NCBI GenBank assembly: GCA_019748195.1
Contig: JAIEPW010000029.1
Location: forward strand, 1-64,000
Reading direction: 5' to 3'
DNA from: Bryobacteraceae bacterium
GTDB lineage: Bacteria; Acidobacteriota; Terriglobia; Bryobacterales; Bryobacteraceae
DNA length: 64,000 nucleotides
This document shows, in pieces, positions 7,872-16,182 of the stretch. The notes below the pieces were generated by a model. That model saw only the letters and a program-made list of their open reading frames with translations, was not told where the DNA came from and searched no databases. Both the position numbers and the translations under genes were made by a program. The number at the start of each line of letters is the position of its first letter. Position 1 is the stretch's first letter.

Positions 7872-8884
7872 GCCGCCGTCTCCAATCCCATGTTCTCGGC
7901 GAACCCGAGCATCAGGTTCATGTTCTGAATCGCCTGGCCGGCCGCTCCCTTCACCAGGTTGTCGATTGCCGCCACCACCACCACGCGCCGCGTCGCGGCG
8001 TCAAATACAAAGCCGATATCGCAGCGGTTCGTGCGCACCGCCGATCGAACGTCTGGAACCTTGCCCGGCTCGTACAGGCCCACGAACGGCTCCCGCGAAT
8101 AACGCCGCCGGTACACGTCGAACAACTCCAGAGGCGACGCCACCCGTTCCGCCTGGAAGTAAATGGTCTCCAGGATTCCCCGGTCGATCGGAATCAACTG
8201 GGCGGTGAAGCTCAGCTTCCCCTCCGCGATGCCCGAATTCATCAGGATTTCCGGCACGTGCCGGTGCTCCAGAACCGAGTACGCCGAGAAATTTTCGGTG
8301 ACTTCCGAAAAATGCGTCCGGAGCGCCGGTTTGCGCCCCGCGCCGCTCACCCCGCTCTTGGCGTCTACCACCACCGTGGTGTTGGGCGTGATCACGCCCG
8401 TTTCCATCAGGGGCCGCAGCACCAGGTTCGCCGCCGTAGGGTAGCATCCCGGATTCGCCACCAGGCTGGCCTTCCGAATCCGCTCGCGGTAAAACTCCGG
8501 CAGCCCGTACGTCGCCTCCGCCATCAGGTGAATGGAGCGGTGTTGCTCGTCCTTGTACCAGCGGGCGAAGGTCTCCGGCGTCTCCAAACGGTAAGCGCCG
8601 CTCAGGTCCACCACCTTCACGCCCGCCTTCAGGAATGCCGGCGCCAGCTCCGAGGAAATCTCAGCCGGCGTCGCCAGAAACGCCAGCTTGATCCCTTCCG
8701 CCCGGATCGTATCGCCTTTCATGGCGATGACTCGGGGCGAACTGACCCCGATCGGGTGCGGACGCGCCTCCGAGTCCGTACGGTGCTCCAGCAGCACGGT
8801 TTCCACGCCGCTGTGGCGCGACAGCCAGTGCACCAGCTCGGCCCCGCTGTAACCCCGGAATCCCACGATGCCTACCCGAATCAT
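7868..8884 (-). CDS. argC: N-acetyl-gamma-glutamyl-phosphate reductase
   Basis: This 338-residue NADPH-dependent dehydrogenase reduces acetylglutamyl phosphate to the semialdehyde. It has the N-terminal nucleotide loop VGIVGFRGYSGAEL and the catalytic cysteine Cys147 in VANPGCYPTA. Length and domain order are those of type-1 ArgC. It is the first gene of the argC-argB-NAGS operon. A predicted ArgR operator lies immediately upstream of the ATG, overlapping the likely promoter. Confidence 0.93.
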   Translation of the reverse strand: MIRVGIVGFRGYSGAELVHWLSRHSGVETVLLEHRTDSEARPHPIGVSSPRVIAMKGDTIRAEGIKLAFLATPAEISSELAPAFLKAGVKVVDLSGAYRLETPETFARWYKDEQHRSIHLMAEATYGLPEFYRERIRKASLVANPGCYPTAANLVLRPLMETGVITPNTTVVVDAKSGVSGAGRKPALRTHFSEVTENFSAYSVLEHRHVPEILMNSGIAEGKLSFTAQLIPIDRGILETIYFQAERVASPLELFDVYRRRYSREPFVGLYEPGKVPDVRSAVRTNRCDIGFVFDAATRRVVVVAAIDNLVKGAAGQAIQNMNLMLGFAENMGLETAA

Positions 8885-8920
8885 TGGTTAATTATTCACC
8901 CCGATGAATATTTATTCTAC
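8885..8920 (-). promoter_or_regulatory. predicted tandem ArgR (ARG-box) operator upstream of argC
   Basis: The plus-strand core TGAATATTTATTCT (8905-8918) matches the E. coli ARG-box core TGAATwwwwATTCA at all but the last base. A second, weaker box on the minus strand reads TGAATAATTAACCA (8898-8885). The box centres are 20 bp apart, the spacing seen in known paired ARG boxes. The site ends 1 bp before the argC ATG. No ArgR gene is in the window. Confidence 0.6.
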
Positions 8921-8976
8921 CACACCCGCTCCAGCAGAACCAACAGCTTCCACGCGACTGTGACAGAATTGAGTGC

Positions 8977-10179
8977 TTGCGCGCTCACCTGAACCGCTGG
9001 ACTCCCGCGTTTTCCATGATGCTGGTGTCCACCATCAGCTACATTGACCGCAACACCTTGGCCCTGCTGGCTCCCACCATACTGAAGGAGACCGGGCTTA
9101 CCAACGAACAGTACGGCACCATCGTGTCCGCCTTTTCGATTGCCTACATGATCGGTAACCCGCTGTGGGGAAAGCTGTTAGATAGGATTGGCGTGCGCCG
9201 GGGGATGCTCGCCGCCGTCTCGCTTTGGACCCTCGCGAGCGTTTCCCATGCCTTCGCCCGCGGATTTGTCAGCTTCGCCGCCGCCCGTGCCGTGCTGGGT
9301 TTCGGCGAAGGCGCCACGTTTCCGGGGTCCCTCCGCACCGTGGTGCAAACGCTGACTCCGGCGGAACGCTCGCGCGGCATCGCGCTCGCCTACTCCGGGG
9401 GGTCGCTGGGGGCGATTCTGACGCCCATCATCGTCACCCCCGTGGCGGTGATTTGGGGATGGCGTGGAGCATTCTGGTTCACCGGGTTGGTCGGGATCGC
9501 CTGGTTATCCTACTGGTGGTTTCTCAGCCGCCGGAGGGACATCGCGGAAGGAATTCCGGTCCGGCACGAGGGCGCCGCCACCGGAACCCCCAGGTTCACC
9601 GATCGCCGCCTTTGGAGCTTTATCAGCGCTTATGCCCTGGGAGCGATGCCGCTGGGATTCGTCCTCTATAACTCGTCTTTGTTCCTCAGCCAGAGAATGG
9701 GCAAATCGCAGGTGGAAATCGGCGCGGTGCTTTGGATTCCACCCTTGGGGTGGGAGCTCGGCTACTTTTTCTGGGGTTGGGTGATGGACCGCTTCACGGC
9801 GCGGGGGCAGCGCCTGGAGTCGTTCCAGTTGCTGTTCGGTGTTTCCGCGATCCTCAGCCTGCCCCTGGCGTTCACGCCCTACCTGCCGTATTGGGCCGTG
9901 TTGATCGAGCTCTTTCTGGCGATGTTCGTCACCGCTGGATTTATCATCGGCGGCATCGCTTTCGCCACGCGGATATTTTCCACGCGGCACTCCGGTTTCC
10001 TGGCCGGACTGGGCGCCGGCTCCTGGTCGGCGACCGTGGCCCTGGTGATGCCCTACTTCGGACGCCTCTTCGACCAGGGCCGGCACGAGGTCGCGTTCTG
10101 GATCGCCTCGCTGTTTCCCGCCGCCGGATTCGTGCTGTGGCGGGTTCTGTACCGCGAGAACCGGTCCGGCTCCGGCTAA
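8977..10179 (+). CDS. MFS transporter (organic-acid/sugar-acid type)
   Basis: A 12-helix major facilitator transporter of about 400 residues. The loop between helices 2 and 3 reads GNPLWGKLLDRIGVRRG, and the second-helix region has the conserved SYIDRNTLALLAP stretch. It resembles the hexuronate/phthalate branch (ExuT-like) of anion:proton symporters, but the substrate is unknown. The start is TTG at 8977, and a CAGAAT -10-like hexamer sits 7 nt before it. Its stop overlaps the convergent M48 gene by 4 bases. A clear paralogue lies at 43.7-44.9 kb. Confidence 0.8.
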   Translation: MRAHLNRWTPAFSMMLVSTISYIDRNTLALLAPTILKETGLTNEQYGTIVSAFSIAYMIGNPLWGKLLDRIGVRRGMLAAVSLWTLASVSHAFARGFVSFAAARAVLGFGEGATFPGSLRTVVQTLTPAERSRGIALAYSGGSLGAILTPIIVTPVAVIWGWRGAFWFTGLVGIAWLSYWWFLSRRRDIAEGIPVRHEGAATGTPRFTDRRLWSFISAYALGAMPLGFVLYNSSLFLSQRMGKSQVEIGAVLWIPPLGWELGYFFWGWVMDRFTARGQRLESFQLLFGVSAILSLPLAFTPYLPYWAVLIELFLAMFVTAGFIIGGIAFATRIFSTRHSGFLAGLGAGSWSATVALVMPYFGRLFDQGRHEVAFWIASLFPAAGFVLWRVLYRENRSGSG

Positions 10180-11543
10180 CGCACGCGCAGCGTTCGCAGC
10201 ATCTCCTGGAACACGGGTTCGGCGTTGCGGTAATCGTTCTGCGGCGCGATAAACACCGCGTACACCAAACCCGCCCGCGTCTGCACCGTCACCAGAATGT
10301 CGATCTCCGTCTGGCCGTAGGGCGAACGGGACTGCAAGGTGGTGAGCAGCGCCGGCGCATTCTGTACGGTGATCTGCCTCTGCCCCCCGCTGACCCGCAT
10401 GCCGCTGTTCGATTTCACCAGGTTGTCGATCAACGCGCGCGTGTTGCCTTCCAGGTCGTCGTTTCGCGTCTGCTCATGACCCAGCACCGCGCCATAGCCG
10501 ATCTGCGGCGTTCCCGCCGGCGCCTGGAAAATCGCCCCGCGTGGAGCGAACGTCACATCCTCGCCTTCCTGGCTCGCGAACACCTCCCAGTTTTCCGGAT
10601 AGTGGATGGCGAACAGGCTACCCTGCCAGGGCCGCAGATTCCGCGACGGCCGCACCTGCTCTGGAGACTGGGGAGCTGAGCCGTCCTGCATCGCCGCGGC
10701 GCTGCGCTTGGGCGCGGGCGGAAGTCCCTGGGCGATGCTCTTGGCCCGGTTCAGCTCGCCGGGATCTCCGTTTTGATAGCCGCTACGGCGCGGCAGCGTC
10801 CGGATTTCCTTCTCAACCGCCGCCACTCGATTGCCCGGATTGGGATGGCTGGAGAAGAATTCCGTAACGCCCGATCGCTTGCCGCTCTCGGCTTCCAGCT
10901 TTTCGAAGAAGCGCGCCATCTCCACCGGGTTGTACCCTGCGTCGTTCATAAGCTGCGTCCCCAACAGGTCCGCATTGCGTTCCGCGTCGCGCGAATACTT
11001 GAGCATTACGCTCTGCAATCCCAGCCCCACTCCCATTTGGCCGAGCTGCCCCACCAGTCCGCCCTGACTGCCGAGAAAAACGCCCGCCGCGCCGCCGATG
11101 CCCTGCATTAATTGTGCTTTCGAAAGCTGGTTCGTCCCGTGCCGCAGCGCCACGTGCGCCATTTCATGCGCGAGCACGCCCGCCACCTGCGCCTCATTGT
11201 CCGCCGACAGAATCAGGCCGGTGTGGATAAACATGGGACCGCCCGGCAGCGCAAACGCGTTGATCGACCGGTCGTTCACGACGCGCCAGCTATACGGAAA
11301 CTGGCCGGCCGCCGGCGACTGCGCGAGCCGGCGTCCAATCCGCTCCACATAGGATTGCAGATCGCTGTTGCGCACAATCGGAAGTTGCTTTTCGTACTGC
11401 GCAGCCGCTTCCCGGCCGAGCTGAACATCCTGCTCCACCGAATAGAAGTTCATGCCAGGCTTCAACTTCTTCGATTGAGCACAAGCCTGACCCGCCGTCA
11501 CCATCGCGAGGGAGAGAACGATTGCCAGCCGCTTACCGAACAT
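10176..11543 (-). CDS. M48-family metalloprotease (BepA-like), secreted
   Basis: This 455-residue protein has a signal peptide (1-22), then an M48 zinc protease domain with the motif HEMAH at residues 126-130 and a downstream glutamate in SRDAERNAD. The C-terminal 170 residues form a separate domain of unknown fold with no TPR repeats, unlike BepA. I place the start at 11543, preceded by GGAGGTGCAAGG. A longer reading would run through the divergent ilvE gene and has no support. It is probably a periplasmic protease of outer-membrane quality control, by family analogy. The gene diverges from ilvE with a 111-base gap. Confidence 0.85.
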   Translation of the reverse strand: MFGKRLAIVLSLAMVTAGQACAQSKKLKPGMNFYSVEQDVQLGREAAAQYEKQLPIVRNSDLQSYVERIGRRLAQSPAAGQFPYSWRVVNDRSINAFALPGGPMFIHTGLILSADNEAQVAGVLAHEMAHVALRHGTNQLSKAQLMQGIGGAAGVFLGSQGGLVGQLGQMGVGLGLQSVMLKYSRDAERNADLLGTQLMNDAGYNPVEMARFFEKLEAESGKRSGVTEFFSSHPNPGNRVAAVEKEIRTLPRRSGYQNGDPGELNRAKSIAQGLPPAPKRSAAAMQDGSAPQSPEQVRPSRNLRPWQGSLFAIHYPENWEVFASQEGEDVTFAPRGAIFQAPAGTPQIGYGAVLGHEQTRNDDLEGNTRALIDNLVKSNSGMRVSGGQRQITVQNAPALLTTLQSRSPYGQTEIDILVTVQTRAGLVYAVFIAPQNDYRNAEPVFQEMLRTLRVR

Positions 11544-11642
11544 TCCTTGCACCTCCGCTGAGTTTGCGGGCCGGGCTTCAGCGAAGTCCCGATGGGTTCC
11601 GCCGCACCCGGCCGCGTTCACAGTGTTGGACGAAGCGGCGGC

Positions 11643-11648
11643 TATAAT
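11643..11648 (+). promoter_or_regulatory. -10 hexamer TATAAT directly before ilvE (leaderless candidate)
   Basis: A consensus TATAAT is followed by just 6 nt and then the ilvE ATG, so a normal start site would coincide with the initiation codon. No Shine-Dalgarno sequence lies between. The best -35-like hexamer (TTCACA at 11617) is at a 20-bp spacing, so the -35 is weak. Confidence 0.55.
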
Positions 11649-11654
11649 TGTTGC

Positions 11655-12599
11655 ATGCTCCAGTCCACCGAAAAGATCTGGCACAATGGCCGTTTCGTAG
11701 CTTGGAACGACGCCAGGATCCACGTTCTCAGCCACGTCGTCAGCTACGGAAGCGCTGTGTTTGAGGGCGTTCGCTGCTATAAGACCCAGCAGGGGCCGGC
11801 GATTTTCCGCAATCGCGAGCACATGCGCCGCCTGCTCGATTCGGCAAAGATATACCGGATCGACGTACCCTATACACTCGATCAGCTCTGCGACGCCATG
11901 GTGGAAACGGTCCGCGAGAATGGACTGCAGGAGTGCTACTTCCGCCCCATCATCCTGCGCGGTTACGGATCGCTCGGGGTACTGCCTACCAAGGACACGC
12001 CGACCGAGGTCTACATCGCAGCCTACCCGTGGGGCAAGTACCTGGGCGCCGACGCCCTCGCCAGTGGAGTGGATGTCTGCGTGTCGAGCTGGAACCGCAT
12101 GGCGCCCAACACGCTGCCGGCGATGGCGAAAGCGGCCGCGAACTACATGAACTCGCAGTTGATCCGCATGGAAGCCGCCGTGAACGGATACGCCGAAGGC
12201 ATCGCGCTCGATGAAGCCGGTTACGTCAGCGAAGGGTCGGGCGAGAATCTCTTCGTGATCCGCGACGGCAGGATGTTTACGCCGCCGCTGGGCGCATCCG
12301 TGCTCCCCGGCATTACCCGCGACACCATCATTACCATCGCCCGCGAAATGGGAATCCCGCTGGTGGAAGGTCTGGTGCCTCGCGAGGCTCTCTATATCGC
12401 CGACGAGTTGTTCTTCGTCGGCACCGCCGCCGAGGTGACGCCCATCCGCTCCGTCGACAAGATCCCGGTGGGCGCGGGAACGCGCGGTCCCGTGACGGAA
12501 GCGATTCAAAAGGAGTTTTTCGCGATCGTGGAGGGCACGAAACCCGACCGCCACGGGTGGCTTACGCCGGTGGGAGTTGGTGAGAAGGTCGGCGCTTAG
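11655..12599 (+). CDS. ilvE: branched-chain amino acid aminotransferase
   Basis: This 314-residue class IV aminotransferase transfers amino groups between glutamate and the leucine, isoleucine and valine keto acids. The N-terminal signature [20 protein letters not shown] is typical, the PLP lysine is Lys159 in [14 protein letters not shown], and the cofactor-phosphate segment [13 protein letters not shown] is intact. The length fits group I IlvE. The ATG at 11655 is chosen because the family signature begins right there; upstream codons have no match. It stands alone on the plus strand. Confidence 0.9.
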   Translation: MLQSTEKIWHNGRFVAWNDARIHVLSHVVSYGSAVFEGVRCYKTQQGPAIFRNREHMRRLLDSAKIYRIDVPYTLDQLCDAMVETVRENGLQECYFRPIILRGYGSLGVLPTKDTPTEVYIAAYPWGKYLGADALASGVDVCVSSWNRMAPNTLPAMAKAAANYMNSQLIRMEAAVNGYAEGIALDEAGYVSEGSGENLFVIRDGRMFTPPLGASVLPGITRDTIITIAREMGIPLVEGLVPREALYIADELFFVGTAAEVTPIRSVDKIPVGAGTRGPVTEAIQKEFFAIVEGTKPDRHGWLTPVGVGEKVGA

Positions 12600-12846
12600 G
12601 ATCGCTCCTGGCGCATTCCAATCGATCCGCGGGAACCTCGGTTCGGCGGGCCACCTCCCCCGAGACTGACCGTTCTCGCCGGGACTCCCGCGGTGATCTG
12701 GAGTATTTTGTAACAGGAATCCGCCGCCCGGCTCCAGGAGAAAATCGGCTTTTCAACAGCTTTTTCGCCGTTGGCGGTCAGTAGTTTGAGGACTGGCACT
12801 GTGGGTATGTTGTGAATAAAACACATTCTTCGGAGCGTGTTTCGCG

Positions 12847-13986
12847 ATGCGGTTAACCGGATTGCTCGTGTCCCGGCGTCAGCCCGTCGAAGTGCGTTTC
12901 CACACATCGATTCAGGGTGTCGATGATCTGATCTCCGCCGAAAACTCCGACCTGTTCCTCGCGCCCGGCTTCATCGACCTTCAGGTGAACGGTTTCGCGG
13001 GCGTCGACTACAACCGCCCCGATGCGGCCATGGACCAGATCGCACGCTCCCTCGACGCCCAGTTCGCCTGTGGCGTCACGCGCCTGCTGCCCACGGTGAT
13101 CACCGGACCCCAGGAGAACATCACCGGATGCCTGCGCAACCTTGCGCGGGCGAAGGCGGAACTCGAGAACGGCGACGCGATCGAAGGCTTCCACGTGGAA
13201 GGGCCGCACATCTCGCCCGATGACGGCCCGCGCGGCGCCCATCCAAGGCAGTTCGTCCGCGAACCGTCCATCGAGGAGTACCAGCGCTGGCAGGATGCCG
13301 CCCGCGGACAGGTCAAGCTGATCACCGTGGCGCCCGAGTGGCCCGGCGCGCTTCCTTATATTGAGCACGTGACGCGAGACCTGGTCACCATCTCCATCGG
13401 CCACACCGCCGCTACCCCGCGCCAGATCCGCGACGCAATCGCCGCCGGCGCAACCATGTCCACCCACCTCGGCAACGGCTCCCATCCGGAACTGCCCCGA
13501 AAGGCGAACTACATCTGGGAACAGTTGGCTGCCGACGAACTGCTCGCCAGTTTCATCGCCGACAACATCCACCTGGATCGCGCCTTCTTGAAAGCGGCTC
13601 TGCGCGCCAAGGGCTCCGAACGCTCCGTCCTGGTCACTGACGCCGTGATGCCCGCCGGTTGTGAGCCCGGCGTCTACCGGCTCGGCTCCATCGAGGTCGA
13701 GCTGAAGCCGGAAGGCCGCGTGGTGCTGAACGGCGGCGACCGGCTCGCCGGATCCGCCCTCCACATGCACGACGCCGTCTCCAACATTTCGGACTTCGTC
13801 TCGTTGACCGAAGCGATCGCGATGGCCACCATCAACGCCGCGCGAGCGGGCCGGATCGGCTCCCGCCGCAAGGGCCTGTCCAACGGCGATGCCGCCGACT
13901 TCGTTCGCTTCCAACTGGTGAACGGGCGTATCCGCGTCGTGGATACGTGGCTCAACGGCCGCCAGGTTTTTGAGAGCAGGGCCTGA
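12847..13986 (+). CDS. nagA: N-acetylglucosamine-6-phosphate deacetylase
   Basis: This 379-residue amidohydrolase removes acetate from GlcNAc-6-phosphate, feeding amino-sugar catabolism or wall recycling. It has APGFIDLQVNGFAGVDYN at about residues 38-55, the metal glutamate segment EGFHVEGPHIS, ISIGHTAATPRQI with THLGNGSH for the metal histidines, and the catalytic aspartate in VLVTDAVMPAG. The usual partner nagB is not adjacent. It may be co-transcribed with the small genes that follow at 13991, which begin 4 nt after its stop. A CGGAG element precedes the ATG. Confidence 0.88.
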   Translation: MRLTGLLVSRRQPVEVRFHTSIQGVDDLISAENSDLFLAPGFIDLQVNGFAGVDYNRPDAAMDQIARSLDAQFACGVTRLLPTVITGPQENITGCLRNLARAKAELENGDAIEGFHVEGPHISPDDGPRGAHPRQFVREPSIEEYQRWQDAARGQVKLITVAPEWPGALPYIEHVTRDLVTISIGHTAATPRQIRDAIAAGATMSTHLGNGSHPELPRKANYIWEQLAADELLASFIADNIHLDRAFLKAALRAKGSERSVLVTDAVMPAGCEPGVYRLGSIEVELKPEGRVVLNGGDRLAGSALHMHDAVSNISDFVSLTEAIAMATINAARAGRIGSRRKGLSNGDAADFVRFQLVNGRIRVVDTWLNGRQVFESRA

Positions 13987-13990
13987 CCCA

Positions 13991-14410
13991 ATGGCCATCA
14001 CCGTTACCGAGGCGGCGGCTTTCCTCCATCTCCACCGCTACGCGGCTCTCAGCACCATCTCCGGCGCCGGACCCCAATCCGCGGTGGTGGGCATCGCCCT
14101 GACCGGGGATTTCGAGATCCTCTTCGACACGCTCACCTCCACCCGCAAGTATGCGAACCTGCGGGCCAACCCATCCGCCGCGCTCCTGGTCTGGACCGGG
14201 CAGGCGACTCTCCAACTGGAGGGCGACGCTCGCGAGATTGCCGGCGCTGAGTTGGAGCAGCGCCGCGAGGTGTACTTCGCCAAGTTCCCCGACGGCCGGG
14301 AACGCGCCGCGTGGCCCGGAATCGCGTACTTCGCGTTCCAGACTCGCTGGCTGCGCTTCAGCGACTTCTCGCTCGATCCGCCCCGCATCGAGGAGCTGCG
14401 CCTGCCATGA
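13991..14410 (+). CDS. pyridoxamine 5'-phosphate oxidase-fold (flavin-binding) protein
   Basis: This 139-residue split-barrel protein resembles the PNPOx-like/F420- or FMN-binding family. Features are HRYAALSTISGAGPQSAVVG at the N-terminus, FDTLTSTRKYANLRANPSAA in the middle and an aromatic end strand. It lacks the extra C-terminal region of true PdxH, so it is more likely a general flavin or F420 reductase, or a haem-utilisation relative. The gene begins 4 nt after nagA, and its stop overlaps the next ATG (ATGA). Confidence 0.65.
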   Translation: MAITVTEAAAFLHLHRYAALSTISGAGPQSAVVGIALTGDFEILFDTLTSTRKYANLRANPSAALLVWTGQATLQLEGDAREIAGAELEQRREVYFAKFPDGRERAAWPGIAYFAFQTRWLRFSDFSLDPPRIEELRLP

Positions 14411-15225
14411 CGCCCGCCGGACGCGTTGACGTCATCCCGCTTCTGCTGCCTCTGCATCGCGAGTTGCTGGCGCTGCTCCGTTCCTTGCGTGACCCAGATT
14501 GGCGGCGGCCCACGGCGTGCCCCGGCTGGACCGTCCACGATATCGCCGCGCATCTATTGGACGGCCAGTTGCGCCGGCTGTCGATGGGGCGCGACAACTG
14601 GTTCGGAGTTCAACCCGCGGGCGAGCTGGTCGATTTCCTCGACCGCCTCAACGCGGAATGGGTCACCGCCGCCCGCCGCGCCAGCCCGCGCGTCTTGATA
14701 TCGTTCCTCGAAGTCACCGGACCCGAGCTCGCAACGCACTTTGCCGCCCTGGACCCGGACGCTCCGGCCTTGTTCGCGGTCTCCTGGGCGGGCGAGGAAA
14801 CCTCAGCCAACTGGATGGACATCGGCCGCGAGTACACCGAGCACTGGCATCACCAGCAGCAGATCCGCGACGCCGTGGGCGCGCCCCCTCTGGTGTCGCG
14901 GCGCTGGCTGAGGCCGGTACTGGAGCTGTTCCTGCGCGCCGTGCCGCATGCGCTTCCCGGCGCATCGGATGGCTCCATCGCGATTCGCATCAGCGGCGAC
15001 GCCGGCGGCGACTGGGTGGTCCGGCGGGGCGGCCGCTGGCTCCTGTACGAGGGTGCTGACGATACCGCGGATGCCCGCGTGGAACTATCGGACGATACCG
15101 CCTGGCGGCTCTGGACCCGGCAGCCGGTACGCGACCGCGTTCGGCTCTCCGGTAACCTCGCGCTCGCCTCCGCCGTGGCCAATTCGCTCGCCGTCATGGC
15201 GCGTCCCCGCGCTGATGCAGAATGA
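14407..15225 (+). CDS. DinB/maleylpyruvate isomerase N-terminal-domain protein
   Basis: This protein of about 272 residues has a four-helix DinB-like (MDMPI_N) fold. The N-terminal helix LLPLHRELLALLRSL is followed by the hallmark WRRPTACPGWTVHDIAAHLL. Metal-binding histidines are expected at HDIAAH and in EYTEHWHHQQQI. The C-terminal part resembles the SCP2-like half of maleylpyruvate isomerase-type enzymes (RISGDAGGDWVVRRGGRWLL). Many such proteins use mycothiol or bacillithiol; the substrate here is unknown. Its start is fixed by the ATGA overlap with the upstream gene. Confidence 0.75.
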   Translation: MTPAGRVDVIPLLLPLHRELLALLRSLRDPDWRRPTACPGWTVHDIAAHLLDGQLRRLSMGRDNWFGVQPAGELVDFLDRLNAEWVTAARRASPRVLISFLEVTGPELATHFAALDPDAPALFAVSWAGEETSANWMDIGREYTEHWHHQQQIRDAVGAPPLVSRRWLRPVLELFLRAVPHALPGASDGSIAIRISGDAGGDWVVRRGGRWLLYEGADDTADARVELSDDTAWRLWTRQPVRDRVRLSGNLALASAVANSLAVMARPRADAE

Positions 15226-15231
15226 AGTGAC

Positions 15232-16182
15232 GTGCTCCCGCTTTTCGATAACCCGGAAGAAGGCTTCAAACATCGCCTCGCGGAGAAGTTGAAACCGCTC
15301 ACCGCGGAGGGCGTGTATCTCGGCGGCAGTTCCTGGAAGTACGAAGGCTGGCTGGACCAGATCTACACCCGCGATCGCTACGTGACGCGCGGCCGCTTCT
15401 CGCAGAAACGCTTCGAACAGGAATGTCTGGCTGAGTACGCCGAAGTGTTCCCGGCGGTGGGCGGCGATTTCAGCTTCTACCAGTTCCCCACCGAGACCTT
15501 CTGGCGCAAGCTCTTCCAGTCCGCGCCGCCGCACTTGCGATTCGGCCTGAAGGTGCCCGAGGAGATCACTGTCCGGTCGTGGCCCGGACACCCCCGCTAC
15601 GGACCGCGGGCGGGAACGCATAACGAGAACTTTCTGAGCTTCGAAATGTTGAAGGCAGCGTTCCTGATGCCGCTGCTGGAGTTCAAGGATCGCATCGGCG
15701 TGCTGATGTTCGAGTTCGGGGCGTCAGGTCCGCGCGGCTACGCCGAAGCGTCCGGCTTCCTGGAGGACCTTGCTCCGCTGCTCGAACGGCTTCCCGACGA
15801 CTTTCGCTACGCTGTCGAGATCCGGAGTCCGGAGTTTCTGACTCCCGGGTACCTGAATCTGCTGCGCCGCCGCAACATCGCCCACGTGTTCAACGCCTGG
15901 ACCCGGATGCCCATCCTCAGCGAGCAGATCGAGACGCCGGGCGCCTTCACCGCGGACTTCACCGTCGTGCGAGCCCTCCTCCGCCATGGCAGGAATTACG
16001 AGCAGGCGGTGGAGATGTTCTCGCCCTATACGGAAGTGAAGGATCCCAATCCGGAGGTCCGGTCCGCGTTGCGCAAGCTGATCCGCCATTCACGCGAGCA
16101 CCACCGGACAGCGTACATCTTCGTCAACAACCGGCTGGAGGGCAACGCGCCCCAGACCATCGAGGCGATAGTCGCCGAATGA
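15232..16182 (+). CDS. DUF72-family protein
   Basis: This 316-residue TIM-barrel-like protein carries the DUF72 landmarks: LGGSSWKYEGW near residue 30, a FSFYQFPTE segment, RFGLKVPEEITV, and RYAVEIRSPEF late in the barrel. The GTG start at 15232 follows the previous stop by 6 bases. DUF72 proteins have no established biochemical function. The stop overlaps the hrpB start by 4 bases, so the two are probably translated together. Confidence 0.85.
   Translation: MLPLFDNPEEGFKHRLAEKLKPLTAEGVYLGGSSWKYEGWLDQIYTRDRYVTRGRFSQKRFEQECLAEYAEVFPAVGGDFSFYQFPTETFWRKLFQSAPPHLRFGLKVPEEITVRSWPGHPRYGPRAGTHNENFLSFEMLKAAFLMPLLEFKDRIGVLMFEFGASGPRGYAEASGFLEDLAPLLERLPDDFRYAVEIRSPEFLTPGYLNLLRRRNIAHVFNAWTRMPILSEQIETPGAFTADFTVVRALLRHGRNYEQAVEMFSPYTEVKDPNPEVRSALRKLIRHSREHHRTAYIFVNNRLEGNAPQTIEAIVAE

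Noticed and set aside
11626-11648. TTGGAC as the -35 of ilvE
   Set aside because: It lies only 11 bp before TATAAT, too short for a sigma-70-type promoter.
10176-12554. A 792-codon frame spanning the M48 gene and the antisense of ilvE
   Set aside because: The upper third lies opposite the well-supported ilvE gene. The M48 signal peptide and a GGAGG ribosome-binding site fix the true start at 11543.
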